Source: Rheinheimera pacifica (GTDB taxonomy: Bacteria; Pseudomonadota; Gammaproteobacteria; Enterobacterales; Alteromonadaceae). Taken from it: a DNA stretch of 32,220 nt. The translations under genes and the position numbers were made by a program. This document shows positions 7,726 to 17,386 of the stretch, piece after piece (the first letter of the stretch is position 1; every line of letters starts with the position of its first letter). The stretch lies in contig NZ_FNXF01000025.1 in NCBI RefSeq assembly GCF_900108485.1, positions 1 to 32,220 on the forward strand, in the 5' to 3' direction. The notes under the pieces are model-generated. The model worked only from the letters and a program-made list of their open reading frames with translations. It was not told the origin of the DNA and did not search any database.

Positions 7726-8163
7726 TTAAGGTTGCAGGCTAAACATGGCCTGGCCGCTTTCTACATCAAAGGGGGCAGAAAAATGCTCGTGGATAATTTT
7801 CCAGCCATTGGCGCTATTTTGCCAGCACTGGGTAGAACGCATCCAACTGGTTTCCATTTTGCCCTGCTCGTTGGTGCAGCCACACAGGTTAATGCTATGG
7901 CTAAAGGCCAGCTCGCTGCCTGCTTCAACCTTTAGCTGATGCACTTCATAGTGCATATCGCCTTTGGCGAAACTCATACAGGTTTGCCAGTGCTCAATAT
8001 AGGCGGCTTTACCTTTAAACTGCAGGGCCAGAATGGCATCAAAGGCCACCACCTCATCGCTGTATAAGCTGGCGACACGGGCCACATCTTTTGCTCTTAC
8101 TGCACTGACATACTGGCTAATAAGATCGCGGATCTGTTGTTCGGCTTTGCTGTTGTTGCTCAT
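7726..8163 (-). CDS. SnoaL-like (DUF4440-type) protein of the ECF42 operon
   Basis: A 145-residue single-domain alpha+beta cone protein of the NTF2/SnoaL superfamily. The N-terminal helix region IRDLISQYVSAVRAKDVARVASLY, then FKGKAAYIEHWQ and the C-terminal WKIIHEHFSAPF are typical; the last motif resembles the SgcJ/YybH group. Such domains bind small hydrophobic ligands or catalyse isomerisation or hydrolysis, and the actual substrate cannot be read here. The start at 8163 has AGGAG seven bases upstream. It is the first gene of the ECF42 operon, so it is likely a target of the sigma factor. Confidence 0.88.
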   Translation of the reverse strand: MSNNSKAEQQIRDLISQYVSAVRAKDVARVASLYSDEVVAFDAILALQFKGKAAYIEHWQTCMSFAKGDMHYEVHQLKVEAGSELAFSHSINLCGCTNEQGKMETSWMRSTQCWQNSANGWKIIHEHFSAPFDVESGQAMFSLQP

Positions 8164-8194
8164 AACTATGCTCCTGTTATTGAATAAGCATAGT

Positions 8195-8223
8195 TAGTCG
8201 GTGCTAAGGCAGTTATTTCGACA
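8195..8223 (-). promoter_or_regulatory. ECF42-type promoter of the SnoaL-DGPF-sigma operon
   Basis: On the minus strand TGTCGA (8218-8223) is followed after exactly 17 bp by CGACTA (8195-8200), about 32 bp upstream of the first start codon. The reported ECF42 promoter signature is TGTCGA at -35 with CGA/TC-like bases at -10, so this site supports autoregulation of the operon. Confidence 0.75.
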
Positions 8224-8249
8224 ACGGCGGCAATTTTTTTATAAACGCT

Positions 8250-9485
8250 TTACAGGCTCTTCTTCGGTGGCAGTGCTACGTTGGCAAAAATAAGCCCGGC
8301 TACCAGCGCCATTAAAATAAGAAAGGTTTGCTGGCCTACGCGGTCAGACACCACAAAATCCTGGCCGGAAATCAGCGAGTTTAAACCGATATAGGTTTTA
8401 CTACCGGGCACCAGCACAATTAAGCCGTGCATAGCGACGATAACGGCAGGTGCATTAGCCAACCGGGTAAACAGGTTGCTGTAAAGGCCAACGGCAAAGG
8501 CACCGAGAAAGGCGCCCATCGTATAATCAAATAATGAAGCGCCGGTAATACTGACACCATAAGCGATAAAGCCGGCGGCTAAAGACCACAGCGTATATTT
8601 GCCACGGCTTTTAAACAGCACGATCAGCGAGCTGACCAGTATGCCTACAGCCAGCCAGGCAAAATGACGCGAGATTGGCGGCGGCTTAACAAAATCGACC
8701 ACACCAAACAGGGCAAAACCTATAGCTATGCCCAGTAAGGCGCCAAAATACAGCTTAAACAGCAGCATCAGCGCATCCATAATGCGGGCATTGCCCGATA
8801 CCAGATGCCGCGCTGCCAGTTCGGCAAAGCCGATGGTCAAAGCTAACCCTGGAATAAACGAAATAATGGCTGATAGCACTGCCAAACGAATATTAATGCC
8901 GGGGTCGATATAACTGCTAATGGCGCAGGCGCCAATACCGGCGGCCAGTGCCACTAAAGGCTCGAGCATATTGGCAATGCGCGGTGAACGGGCGGCCCAC
9001 AGCATAAACAGGTAAACCAACAGTGATAACAATGACGACCACAGCACATCATTCCAGCTGGTAGCCATTAACATGGCAAAGGCACCGCCGGAGGCCATCA
9101 TCGCCACTGCTGTGGCCAGCTTACCGTATGAACTGGGGCGCACATCGATAGCATCCAGCAGCGCATCGGCTTCATTAAGGCTGACTTTGCCCTGCAACAC
9201 CTGATCTACCAGCTCGTCGGTACGCGACAGTGCACCTAAATCCAGATCGCCGGGGTTAACCCGTGAGGCATGGGTGTACTCCTGCTCATGGCCATCGGTC
9301 CACAGCACAAAGGTCATCGAGGTGGGGGAGATAATAAATGAACCTTTTAAGTTCAAATGGGTTGTCAGCTCTGCTAAGTGCGCTTCCAGCCGGTAGGCCG
9401 GGGTGCCGTACTTGTGCAGCATCTTGCCCAGTTTGACGACAAACTTACGTTTATGATTAAAATCAGCTGTGTACACCGGCGGCAT
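8250..9485 (-). CDS. ThrE-family threonine/serine exporter-like membrane protein
   Basis: A 411-residue protein that joins the two parts found separately as YjjP and YjjB in Escherichia coli. Residues 1-130 form the soluble region with KLGKMLHKYGTPAYRLEAHL and the FIISPTSMTF stretch. It is followed by about ten membrane segments, starting with ATAVAMMASGGAFAMLMA, and including FIPGLALTIGFAELAARHLVSG, a hallmark of the family. ThrE proteins export threonine and serine; the YjjPB pair exports succinate, so the substrate is uncertain. The start at 9485 lacks a strong ribosome site. It lies 73 bp after the GH31 gene and may be co-transcribed, but no functional link is evident. Confidence 0.88.
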   Translation of the reverse strand: MPPVYTADFNHKRKFVVKLGKMLHKYGTPAYRLEAHLAELTTHLNLKGSFIISPTSMTFVLWTDGHEQEYTHASRVNPGDLDLGALSRTDELVDQVLQGKVSLNEADALLDAIDVRPSSYGKLATAVAMMASGGAFAMLMATSWNDVLWSSLLSLLVYLFMLWAARSPRIANMLEPLVALAAGIGACAISSYIDPGINIRLAVLSAIISFIPGLALTIGFAELAARHLVSGNARIMDALMLLFKLYFGALLGIAIGFALFGVVDFVKPPPISRHFAWLAVGILVSSLIVLFKSRGKYTLWSLAAGFIAYGVSITGASLFDYTMGAFLGAFAVGLYSNLFTRLANAPAVIVAMHGLIVLVPGSKTYIGLNSLISGQDFVVSDRVGQQTFLILMALVAGLIFANVALPPKKSL

Positions 9486-9558
9486 CCATTAGGGGGTAAC
9501 TTATTCATTGTAATGCAAAAACGCGCCGTTACCAGCGCGCTTTGTAAAGAGTATTTAT

Positions 9559-11997
9559 CTAACGGATTAAGATCTGCTGTTTGTCCACCAGCCAGTTAAT
9601 TTTTACTTTTAGCTGCTTACTGGCTTTATCGTACCAGGCCACATTTTGCATACGGTTAAAGCGGGCTTGCTGCGGTACCAACTGAATGCGCTGGCCGTCA
9701 ATATTGATGGTTGCTGGCCTGGCAGTTTGATTATGTATTACCAGCGTCAACTCCCGGCTGGCCGGCTTGCCGGCATAATCACCGCTGCGGCGCAGTTCAA
9801 ACTTTTGCTGGCCATCCTGCTTAAGGTAGTAAAAGTTCAGCAGCTCAAACTGGCCGTTGGCGATAGCGTCCGGCGTTTTGCCATCGTCTTCATACATTTC
9901 ACCTTTGGCGCACTCTACGCTTGGGTCGGCATAGTAATGCAGTGTCAGTTTTTCGCTGGAATAATGCTGCGTGCTCTGCACCAGTTCTGCCATGGGCACA
10001 AAGCTGCCGGCTTTTACCAACACCGGTATAGTGTTAATGGTTACCGGCACCTCAACTCTGTTATTACCCGCGTAGCGTTTTCCGCTGAAATAATCCAACC
10101 AGACACCGCCAGGCAGTTGCACGGGCCAGCTTGTTACGCCGGGCTCGGTTACCGGCGCGACTAAAAAGGCGTCACCCCAGAAGTAGCTGTTTTTCTCATC
10201 CATCAGCGCTGCGTTTTGCTCATCTGCCAGGCTGTTTTCAGAAAAGAATAGCGGCCGCATCAGTGGCATGCCGGTTAGGCTATTTTGATACGCCAGCGTG
10301 TAGTTATAGGGCAGTAGCTGATAACGCAAATTCAGCCAGGGCCGTAGTGTTTCGATGGTCTGCTTATCGTGAAATACCATTTCCGGCGCGATATGCTCTT
10401 GTGCATGTGGCCGGTATACCGGCTGGAATACGCCGTACTGCAGCCAGCGGATATACAGCTCTTTATCAAACTGCTCACCACCGGCAAAGCCGCCCAAATC
10501 AGAGTGGATATAGCCAAAGCCAAATAACCCCATGCTAAGCGCCAGTTCTACCTGCGGCTTTAGCCCGCCCCAGCTGCGCTCAACATCTCCTGTCCAGGGC
10601 ACCATACCAAAGCGCTGGCTGCCGGGCGCACCTGCGCGCATCATAATAAAGGGGCGCTGCGAGGGGAAATCACGCCGCATACCGCTGTACACCATATCGG
10701 CCCATTGGTGGCCATAGGCATTATGCACTTCATTGGCAGTGCCGATGGCATGCACGGTATCTTCAGGGTGTACTTCAGGCTCGCCTAAATCGCCCCAGAC
10801 ACCGGCTACGCCTTGCTCTGCTAGGCCCTTATAAATTTGCCAGAACCAGTCTTGCGCTTTGGGATTAAACACATCAATTAAGCCGGTATTACCAAAGTAA
10901 AAATCAAAGGTTTTCGGCTGGCCATCCAAGCCCGGTGCTATAGCGCCGGCCGCTACCGCTTCCTGCCAGCGTTTTGAGCTGGTAAGTATAAAAGGCTCGG
11001 TTACTAAAATAGTATTAACGCCATCGGCTTTTAGATCGGCCAGCATTTTTTCCGGTTGCGAAAAGGCATTTTTATCCCAATCGAGGTTACCCATATGGCC
11101 CTGAATGTCCGGGCCAAACCAGTATAAATCCAGCACCAGGGCATCCAGCGGCAGTTTTAACTCGCGGAATTTTTGCACCACAGCGCGTGTTTCTGCTTCG
11201 TTACGGTAACCAAAGCGCGAGGCATAGTTGCCCAATGTCCAGCGCGCCGGTAGCGGCTGACGGCCGGTTAATGCGGTGTAGTTATTGAGAAGCGCAGGGT
11301 AAGAGTCGCCGGCAACAACCACATAGCTGCTGCGGCCACCTTCGGCGCTAAACTGCATAATGCCAGGCTCGGTGTGGCCTAAATCGGCTTCGCCTTTGGC
11401 TGAGTTATCAAACAATAACAAATACTTATTGCTCGACATTACCGCTGGCAGGCTAAAGTACATCTGGCTGGACTCTGTGCTATACCCATAATGCGCTTTG
11501 TTATACAGCGGAAATTTTTGCCCGCGCCGGTCCATACCTAATACGCGCTGGCCGCCACCCAGCAGTTTTTCGCTATCGCTTAGCGCAAAACGAAAGCCAT
11601 GCTGTTGCGGCTGTTGTTGACGCTGTTGCTGTTGAAAATAACCTTGCTCTTCGGCCAGCAACAATTTGCCCTGATAGTAATAGCTGAGCTGTAACGGGGC
11701 TTTATTAATTTTTACCGTTAAACTGGCCGAGCCCAGAGTTAAAGCAGCAGCGCTTTCTGTCAGGCGTAACTGCTGAGGCTGGCTTTGCTGGCTAATGGAA
11801 AACGACGGCAGCTGTTTTACGCCTTCGCTCTGATAAAACGCCTCAACCACATCGCTTTGATAAAATGTCAGGCTAAGCTGGCCGCTATCGGTTTGAATAT
11901 TTAGCGTATTACCCTGTAGGTTATGTTGCTGGTACTGTGCCGCCTGTGCTGCGATTGTGCAGCACAGTGTGAATAAAACAAAGAATAACCGCTTCAT
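9559..11997 (-). CDS. GH31 alpha-glucosidase / 4-alpha-glucosyltransferase-like enzyme
   Basis: A secreted 812-residue GH31 enzyme with a clear signal peptide (cleavage after IAAQA). It has an N-terminal galactose-mutarotase-like domain, a catalytic barrel from about residue 250 to 580, and C-terminal beta domains including a DUF5110-like part. The nucleophile is predicted as Asp403 in VWGDLGEPE and the acid/base as Asp471 in WTGDVERSW. The DLGEPE variant, the 68-residue spacing and the length recall Cellvibrio Agd31B, an oligosaccharide 4-alpha-glucosyltransferase, so transglucosylation is plausible. A Gln-rich stretch occurs near residue 125. The start lies one base after the stop of the lipoprotein amylase, with GGAG inside that gene's last codons: the two are translationally coupled. 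Confidence 0.92.
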   Translation of the reverse strand: MKRLFFVLFTLCCTIAAQAAQYQQHNLQGNTLNIQTDSGQLSLTFYQSDVVEAFYQSEGVKQLPSFSISQQSQPQQLRLTESAAALTLGSASLTVKINKAPLQLSYYYQGKLLLAEEQGYFQQQQRQQQPQQHGFRFALSDSEKLLGGGQRVLGMDRRGQKFPLYNKAHYGYSTESSQMYFSLPAVMSSNKYLLLFDNSAKGEADLGHTEPGIMQFSAEGGRSSYVVVAGDSYPALLNNYTALTGRQPLPARWTLGNYASRFGYRNEAETRAVVQKFRELKLPLDALVLDLYWFGPDIQGHMGNLDWDKNAFSQPEKMLADLKADGVNTILVTEPFILTSSKRWQEAVAAGAIAPGLDGQPKTFDFYFGNTGLIDVFNPKAQDWFWQIYKGLAEQGVAGVWGDLGEPEVHPEDTVHAIGTANEVHNAYGHQWADMVYSGMRRDFPSQRPFIMMRAGAPGSQRFGMVPWTGDVERSWGGLKPQVELALSMGLFGFGYIHSDLGGFAGGEQFDKELYIRWLQYGVFQPVYRPHAQEHIAPEMVFHDKQTIETLRPWLNLRYQLLPYNYTLAYQNSLTGMPLMRPLFFSENSLADEQNAALMDEKNSYFWGDAFLVAPVTEPGVTSWPVQLPGGVWLDYFSGKRYAGNNRVEVPVTINTIPVLVKAGSFVPMAELVQSTQHYSSEKLTLHYYADPSVECAKGEMYEDDGKTPDAIANGQFELLNFYYLKQDGQQKFELRRSGDYAGKPASRELTLVIHNQTARPATINIDGQRIQLVPQQARFNRMQNVAWYDKASKQLKVKINWLVDKQQILIR

Positions 11998-11998
11998 A

Positions 11999-13903
11999 TT
12001 AAAGCTCCAGAATAACCGATGCCAGCGGTGCCAGTTGCAGCGCCACTGTACCCACGCCGTTTGCTACCTGCAGCGTGTATTGTGTATCGGTTAGCTTGTC
12101 GGTTAACGGGTACCGGCCATCAGCCAACTGCCATTTTGTGATAAGTTCTGCCGGCAGCGTTAAACCAAAGCTGACGCCATTTTCGCTATTAAAGTGGCTA
12201 ACGATCAGCAGCTTTTGCCTGTCGTTATAGCGGGCAAACGCCAATTGTTGCTCGCTGTAGGCCGTGCCTGCAGCCAGGTTGGCGCTGTGTAGCTCAGTAT
12301 ATTCACCCATTAGCGCCGGGGCGCTGGCGGTAAAGCTAAGCAGGGTTTTATAAAAATTATGCAGTGTCAGCTCTTCTGCAGACAGCGCGCCGCCATCAAA
12401 CTTGCCGCCGTTCATCCAGCGCTGATGGTGCGGTACGCCCCAGTAATCAAAAATGGTGGTGCGGCTGGCTTTACCAAAACCGGCATCTTCAGCGCCCGGT
12501 TCGCCAACATCCTGGCCAAAGTACAGCATGGTTGGCGACGTGCTGATGGTGGCTGATACCACCATGGCTGGCATGCCTTTTTTGGCATCACCGGCAAACT
12601 CGGGCGCGGCAATACGCTGTTCATCGTGGTTTTCTAAAAAGTGCAGCATATGGTGTTCAATATCGGCCATCCGTTGCTGGGTTTCTACCAGGGTAGACGT
12701 TGGGCCTTTACCTTGCATCACCAGTTTTAAGCTATCGTAAAACTCGACCTTGTCGTACAGGTAATCCATTTTGCCTAAGCGGATATAGTCGCGGTACAAA
12801 TGCGGCTGATACACTTCGGCTAATAAAAAAGCGTCGGGGTTTTTGTGTTTAATATGCGAGTTTAAATAGCTCCAGAATTCTACCGGCACCATTTCGGCCA
12901 TGTCATAGCGAAAGCCATCTACGCCTTTATCCAGCCAGTACTGCGTAATATCGCGAAATTTAAGCCAGGAGTCGGGTACGTCTTTACCCTGCCAGAAGGC
13001 GTAATGTGCCGGCCAGTCTTTATCGGCGTAATCGGCCGGGAGTTTGTCAAAGTCGTAGCTGCCATCGGGGCGCACGCCATAGTTAATTTTTACTGTTTCG
13101 TACCAGTCATCAAAATCTGGCTGGGCTGCACGCGAACCATTGCCGGTCCACTTGGCTGGCGTTTCGTTAAACTTGCCGTCGGCGGCAGGGTGAGCATCGC
13201 CGCCCAGTACTTTATAACTGGCCGGAAAGGCCGGCACATTAAAAGGCTGGCCCGGCACATAGTAAAAGTTGTTGTCGCGCTTGTACTCTACGCTGGTATC
13301 GTCATTGGCGCCAAAGTCAGTAACACCTGGCGGGTTCGATAACGACTGATAAGCGCGTGCCACATGGTTGGGCACAATATCAATCAGCACTTTCATATCA
13401 TGCTGGTGTGTGCGCTTAATCAGTGCTTCAAATTCGGCTAAGCGGTTGGCCGGATCGGTGGCTAAATCGGGGTTAACGTTGTAGTAGTCTTTTACTGCAT
13501 ACGGCGAGCCGGCGCGGCCTTTAATTACGTCCGGGTCATCATGACTTATGCCATAAGCGCTGTAATCACGCACTAACGCATGGTGCGGCACGCCGGTATA
13601 CCAGATATGGCTGGTGCCCATGGCTTTAATGGCACTAAGGGCTTCTGGCGTAAAGTCGGCAAATTTACCCACACCGTTTTGCTCCAGCGTGCCCCAGGGG
13701 GTGTTGGTGGTGTTCTGGTTACCAAATAAACGGGTGAATACCTGATACACCACCACTTTATGTTCTGCAGTATTCACAATAGTAGCGTTATGCTCAGTGG
13801 GGTCTGCCTTAACAGGCGTGGCTTGTTCTGGTGCTTTGCCGCCGCAGGCCAGCAGCATGCTGCCAGCAAGGCTTAGCATCAGAATAGTGGCTGTTTTGTT
13901 CAT
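11999..13903 (-). CDS. GH13 alpha-amylase lipoprotein
   Basis: A 634-residue family 13 amylase with a lipoprotein signal (lipobox LLAC, Cys20), followed by a low-complexity linker, so the enzyme should be anchored to the outer membrane and may face outward like SusG. Catalytic motifs: DIVPNHVARAY (region I), GFRYDMAEM with nucleophile Asp334, FLLAEVYQP with Glu363, and ENHDEQR with Asp427. A C-terminal beta domain starts near residue 545. Start at 13903 has AGGGTAG upstream. It begins the operon with the GH31 gene, so polymer cleavage and processing of the short products are co-expressed, and a LacI-type palindrome 74 bp upstream suggests induction by maltodextrins. Confidence 0.92.
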   Translation of the reverse strand: MNKTATILMLSLAGSMLLACGGKAPEQATPVKADPTEHNATIVNTAEHKVVVYQVFTRLFGNQNTTNTPWGTLEQNGVGKFADFTPEALSAIKAMGTSHIWYTGVPHHALVRDYSAYGISHDDPDVIKGRAGSPYAVKDYYNVNPDLATDPANRLAEFEALIKRTHQHDMKVLIDIVPNHVARAYQSLSNPPGVTDFGANDDTSVEYKRDNNFYYVPGQPFNVPAFPASYKVLGGDAHPAADGKFNETPAKWTGNGSRAAQPDFDDWYETVKINYGVRPDGSYDFDKLPADYADKDWPAHYAFWQGKDVPDSWLKFRDITQYWLDKGVDGFRYDMAEMVPVEFWSYLNSHIKHKNPDAFLLAEVYQPHLYRDYIRLGKMDYLYDKVEFYDSLKLVMQGKGPTSTLVETQQRMADIEHHMLHFLENHDEQRIAAPEFAGDAKKGMPAMVVSATISTSPTMLYFGQDVGEPGAEDAGFGKASRTTIFDYWGVPHHQRWMNGGKFDGGALSAEELTLHNFYKTLLSFTASAPALMGEYTELHSANLAAGTAYSEQQLAFARYNDRQKLLIVSHFNSENGVSFGLTLPAELITKWQLADGRYPLTDKLTDTQYTLQVANGVGTVALQLAPLASVILEL

Positions 13904-13976
13904 CTGTCTACCCTGTATTTTTCTATTTGTGCTGTAAAGTAGCCGAGTGTATTACAGCTGGCTTGCCTTTTTATGG

Positions 13977-13990
13977 TGCATACGTATGCA
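13977..13990. promoter_or_regulatory. LacI-family (MalR/MalI-type) operator upstream of the amylase operon
   Basis: TGCATACGTATGCA is a perfect 14-bp palindrome with central CG in the divergent region between the amylase and chemoreceptor genes. A near copy lies before the other GH13 gene. No regulator gene is in this window. Confidence 0.68.
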
Positions 13991-14100
13991 GGCGTTGCTA
14001 AAAGGCTTATCAACTAAGGTAGCATCCCGCTTTCTTTCCACCTTGTTTACACTATGCTGTAACAGAATCAACTTGTTATGGCATAACGCGGAGTTTGTCT

Positions 14101-15780
14101 ATGTTCAACTTTAAGCTGAAAAATAAAATGCTACTGTTGGCAGTGTTACCAATAGTAACGGTGGTATTAGCACTGATGCTGTTGATATACAGCCAGATGC
14201 GCTCAATGGGTGAAGCAGAAGTTGTGCAGTTTCGCGCTGATATGATGCACGAAAAGCAAAATGCACTGGAGCATCATGTTGCTATAGCTATAACTGCAGT
14301 AGCACCGTATTTTAGCGGCGGTGAGCCATCGGCAGAACAATTAGATGCGGCCAAGGCAGTGATCCGCGCCATGAAATTCAGTGATGACGGCTATATGTTT
14401 GTTTATGATCTGGCGGGCGTAAATATAGTGCATGGCTCTAATGCTGCACTGGAAGGGCGCAACCTGATTGAGTTAAAAGACCCTAACGGTGTGCTGCTGA
14501 TCCGCGATTTAATTGAGGCCGGTAAAAAAGGCGGTGGCTTTGTTACCTATATGTGGGATGAGAAAACCCGGGGTGGCTTAACGCCGAAACTGGGTTATGC
14601 CGCGCCAATGTACAATAACCGCTGGATTTTGGGCTCGGGTTTTTATATCGACGATATTGACCGCCGCGTGGCAGAGCAAGAGATTCAAATCAGCGAGCGC
14701 ATCCGCAATACCCTGCTGCTGATTATCGGCGGCGCCATAGTGTTGTTGGTGTTGGTGGTATTACTGGCATTGTTTGTCGCCAATTTGGTGGTGTCGCCGC
14801 TACAAAAAGCTTCAGCGGCGCTGATTAATATCGGCCAGGGCGAGGGCGATTTAACCCAGCGCTTGCAGGTAGAAACCTCCGATGAAGTGGGCGAAGTCGC
14901 GCGTGGTTTTAATGAGTTTGCACAGAAAATTCAGCAACTGGTAAATGAAGTAAAACAAGCCGTGCTGGCGCTGAGCCATTCTGCGTCTACCATGCAGCAA
15001 ATTGTGCGTTTAACCGATCAGGATGCGGGCAGACAAAAGGCTGAAACCACTCAGGTGGCTGCGGCGGTGTATCAAATGTCTACTGCAGTACAGGAAGTAG
15101 CCGGCAGTGCCGGTTTAGCTGCCAGTGCCGCGCAGGAGGCCGATAAAGAAGCAGTTGGCGGCCAGCAAAGTGTGTCGCTTACCATCAGCTCAATTAATAA
15201 GCTGGCAGATGATGTAAACCGCGCCGGTGATGCGATTGAAAAACTTGGTGCTAATGCCGATCAGATTGGTTCGGTGGTTAATGTTATTCGCGGTATTGCT
15301 GAGCAAACCAATCTGCTGGCGTTAAACGCCGCAATAGAAGCTGCCCGTGCCGGCGAGCAGGGCCGCGGTTTTGCTGTGGTAGCAGACGAAGTACGTACAC
15401 TGGCAACCCGCACGCAGCAAAGCACTAACGAAATTCAGCAGATGATTGATTTGTTCCAGCAAGGTACCCGTGATGCAGTGCAGGTAATGCAGCGTGGTAA
15501 GGAGCAATCGCTGCAAACGGTAGCGCAGGCCGATAAAGCCAGTGAGTCACTGCAAACCATTACTAAATCGGTTAGCACCATTACCCAGATGAATATTCAG
15601 ATTGCCACCGCAGCAGAGCAGCAAACGGCAGTGGCTACTGATATCAGCCGCAGTATTCATGAAATTGCCCAGTTGGCCGATCAGGCAGCAAATAATGCGT
15701 CTGAGCTGGCAAAATCGACCGATGAGCTGGGCACTATTGAACAACGGCTCAGTGCCCTGGTTCAGCGGTTCCGCGTTTAA
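14101..15780 (+). CDS. Methyl-accepting chemotaxis protein with Cache sensor
   Basis: A 559-residue transducer that controls CheA activity. The ATG at 14101 is chosen because GGAG lies seven bases upstream; an in-frame TTG at 14095 is less likely. Membrane segment 1 covers about residues 10-30, a single Cache domain about 33-190 ([19 protein letters not shown] and [16 protein letters not shown] are typical), membrane segment 2 about 203-228, and HAMP about 229-283. The signalling tip ([19 protein letters not shown]) starts near residue 401. There is no C-terminal NWETF-like CheR tether. Cache receptors of this type often sense small organic acids; the ligand is unknown. It is divergent from the amylase operon, which may place starch-derived carbon use beside taxis, but this is only context. 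Confidence 0.93.
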   Translation: MFNFKLKNKMLLLAVLPIVTVVLALMLLIYSQMRSMGEAEVVQFRADMMHEKQNALEHHVAIAITAVAPYFSGGEPSAEQLDAAKAVIRAMKFSDDGYMFVYDLAGVNIVHGSNAALEGRNLIELKDPNGVLLIRDLIEAGKKGGGFVTYMWDEKTRGGLTPKLGYAAPMYNNRWILGSGFYIDDIDRRVAEQEIQISERIRNTLLLIIGGAIVLLVLVVLLALFVANLVVSPLQKASAALINIGQGEGDLTQRLQVETSDEVGEVARGFNEFAQKIQQLVNEVKQAVLALSHSASTMQQIVRLTDQDAGRQKAETTQVAAAVYQMSTAVQEVAGSAGLAASAAQEADKEAVGGQQSVSLTISSINKLADDVNRAGDAIEKLGANADQIGSVVNVIRGIAEQTNLLALNAAIEAARAGEQGRGFAVVADEVRTLATRTQQSTNEIQQMIDLFQQGTRDAVQVMQRGKEQSLQTVAQADKASESLQTITKSVSTITQMNIQIATAAEQQTAVATDISRSIHEIAQLADQAANNASELAKSTDELGTIEQRLSALVQRFRV

Positions 15781-16667
15781 GCTGCCGGTATAGTGTGCGC
15801 CGGAGCGGATAGCTCAGCCAAAGGCCGGCGCACAAACCAACGGCCTAGGTGCCACAGCAGCCACAATGACAACAGCGGAAATACCAGAGTTTGCAGGCTG
15901 TACACCACTATTAACTGGATCAGTTTTTCTACCATATTGTCGGAAAAACTTTTAACCGCCGCAAACATATCGTTCGCCTGCGCTGCCATTTGCTTCAGCC
16001 AGCTTAATGAGCCTTCATCACTGCCTTGCAGCGGCTGATCAACCCGTTGCAAGGCAGCAGTTTCACCGCTAAGCGCCGCTTCTGCGGCTATACGCTGCGG
16101 CTCCAGCACCCAGTCTGACAACTCGGCCACGCCAAACGCGGCCAGTGGCACACCAATACGAACAACCAGCAGCAGGGCAATAAAAATACGTAACAGGTAG
16201 GTAGCGGTGCTGCGCCAACTTGCCGGGCCCAGCACTAAGATCACGGCTGACAGCAGAATGCCAGTACCAAACAAGGGTAGGGCCGCCAGCTTGCCAAATT
16301 CCAGCAAAAACAGCTGCAGGCCGATGGATGTCATGGCCAGCACCATTAAGTCAGAATAGCGTACCGCCATATCCTGCAGCGGTTTTAACAGCTGGCCGGG
16401 TTTTATACTGGCTACGCCAACGCCAACCTGGGCTTCAGATACAAAAGCAATACCGCGGTCAATTAAGCGGGCGGTGGCAAACGAGGCGCTGCTAAGCATT
16501 AAGCTGCGTTGCAGCGCGGCGCTGGCTCTGTCATCCAGCGGTGACAACGCCGGGTTCAGCAGCCGGTGTTGCAGCATGCCGCTATAAATACCGGCACACA
16601 GCGCCAGCAAAAACAGCAACAGCGCAAATAAACGTTGGGCAGAGCTAAGTTTGGTCAGTAGTTTCAT
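15777..16667 (-). CDS. Integral membrane protein of unknown function
   Basis: The start at 16667 is well supported by GGAGG five bases upstream. The 296-residue product has an N-terminal membrane helix (about residues 12-32), three more hydrophobic segments between about 105 and 178, and a last one near 245-272. Between them lie an extracytoplasmic or cytoplasmic region (about 33-103) and an Ala/Glu-rich helical region (about 180-240). I recognise no family. It is convergent with the chemoreceptor gene and the two stop codons share bases (15777-15780, TTAA). Confidence 0.75.
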   Translation of the reverse strand: MKLLTKLSSAQRLFALLLFLLALCAGIYSGMLQHRLLNPALSPLDDRASAALQRSLMLSSASFATARLIDRGIAFVSEAQVGVGVASIKPGQLLKPLQDMAVRYSDLMVLAMTSIGLQLFLLEFGKLAALPLFGTGILLSAVILVLGPASWRSTATYLLRIFIALLLVVRIGVPLAAFGVAELSDWVLEPQRIAAEAALSGETAALQRVDQPLQGSDEGSLSWLKQMAAQANDMFAAVKSFSDNMVEKLIQLIVVYSLQTLVFPLLSLWLLWHLGRWFVRRPLAELSAPAHTIPAA

Positions 16668-16755
16668 GGCGGCCTCCGGCTAACAGCATGGCGAACGCCT
16701 GCTGAAGCCAGTATTAACCATTTTGCTATCCAGTAAAAGCGCGGCAGCTAAAGTA

Positions 16756-16775
16756 AAGGCGCCCTGAGGCGCCTT
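16756..16775 (-). terminator. Hairpin after the giant surface-protein gene
   Basis: A perfect stem AAGGCGCC / GGCGCCTT with a 4-base loop lies 8 bases after the stop of the giant gene and is followed on the minus strand by TACTTTAG. The weak T tract makes it an imperfect intrinsic terminator. Confidence 0.55.
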
Positions 16776-16783
16776 ACTGCTGC

Positions 16784-17386
16784 TTAGAATGAATAACTGA
16801 CACCGAGCATAATATTGTCGGCCTTATTACCTTCCAGATGATAGCGGTTAAACACAGCCTGTAAGGCGATGTGCTCGTCCAGTGCATAACTGGCGCCAAG
16901 CGCCCAGTAGATGTCGGTGTCGCTGGTTTTATAGCGGATCAGGTTGTCACCGGCGGTGCTGTTGGTTTCACTGTTCCAGGCAAATACGCCAGCCTGCACA
17001 GTAGCCGACCAACCGGCATGTTGCCATACGTGGTAAGACAAGCCGCTGCGTACACCTTTTGCCAGCATCGGGCCAATGTCAGACACTGCCTGGTGAAACG
17101 CCTCCGGGGTCAGCGTTTCACCGCGCATGCTGACACTGGCATCGCCTAAGTCAACATAATGCGCCTGTACTGCCAGCCGTGGCGTGAAATAATAGCTCAG
17201 CCCCAGCGCCCAACTTTTACCGCTGTCATCATATTGCAGTAACTCTGCGTTTGCAGGTAGCTGGGCAAGGATCTCTGATGTTGACTGCCTGGTTGTACTT
17301 TTACCAAACATAACATCAAGCGACCAGTTTGCCTGAGTGTTAAAACTCAGCAGAGCTGCTAATAACAACACTGGCTTTAGCAGCAT
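16784..17386 (-). other. C-terminal outer-membrane beta-barrel module of the giant protein
   Basis: From the ATG at 17386 the last 200 residues look like a complete small outer-membrane protein. There is a signal peptide (KPVLLLAALLSFNTQA), then alternating beta strands such as WSLDVMFGKS, WALGLSYYFTPRLAVQAHYVDLG and HIALQAVFNRYHLEG, and a terminal Phe after MLGVSYSF as needed for BAM recognition. This is the OmpW/OmpA-like eight-strand size class. No clear Shine-Dalgarno precedes the ATG, so independent initiation is not supported, but a former separate gene is likely. Confidence 0.65.
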
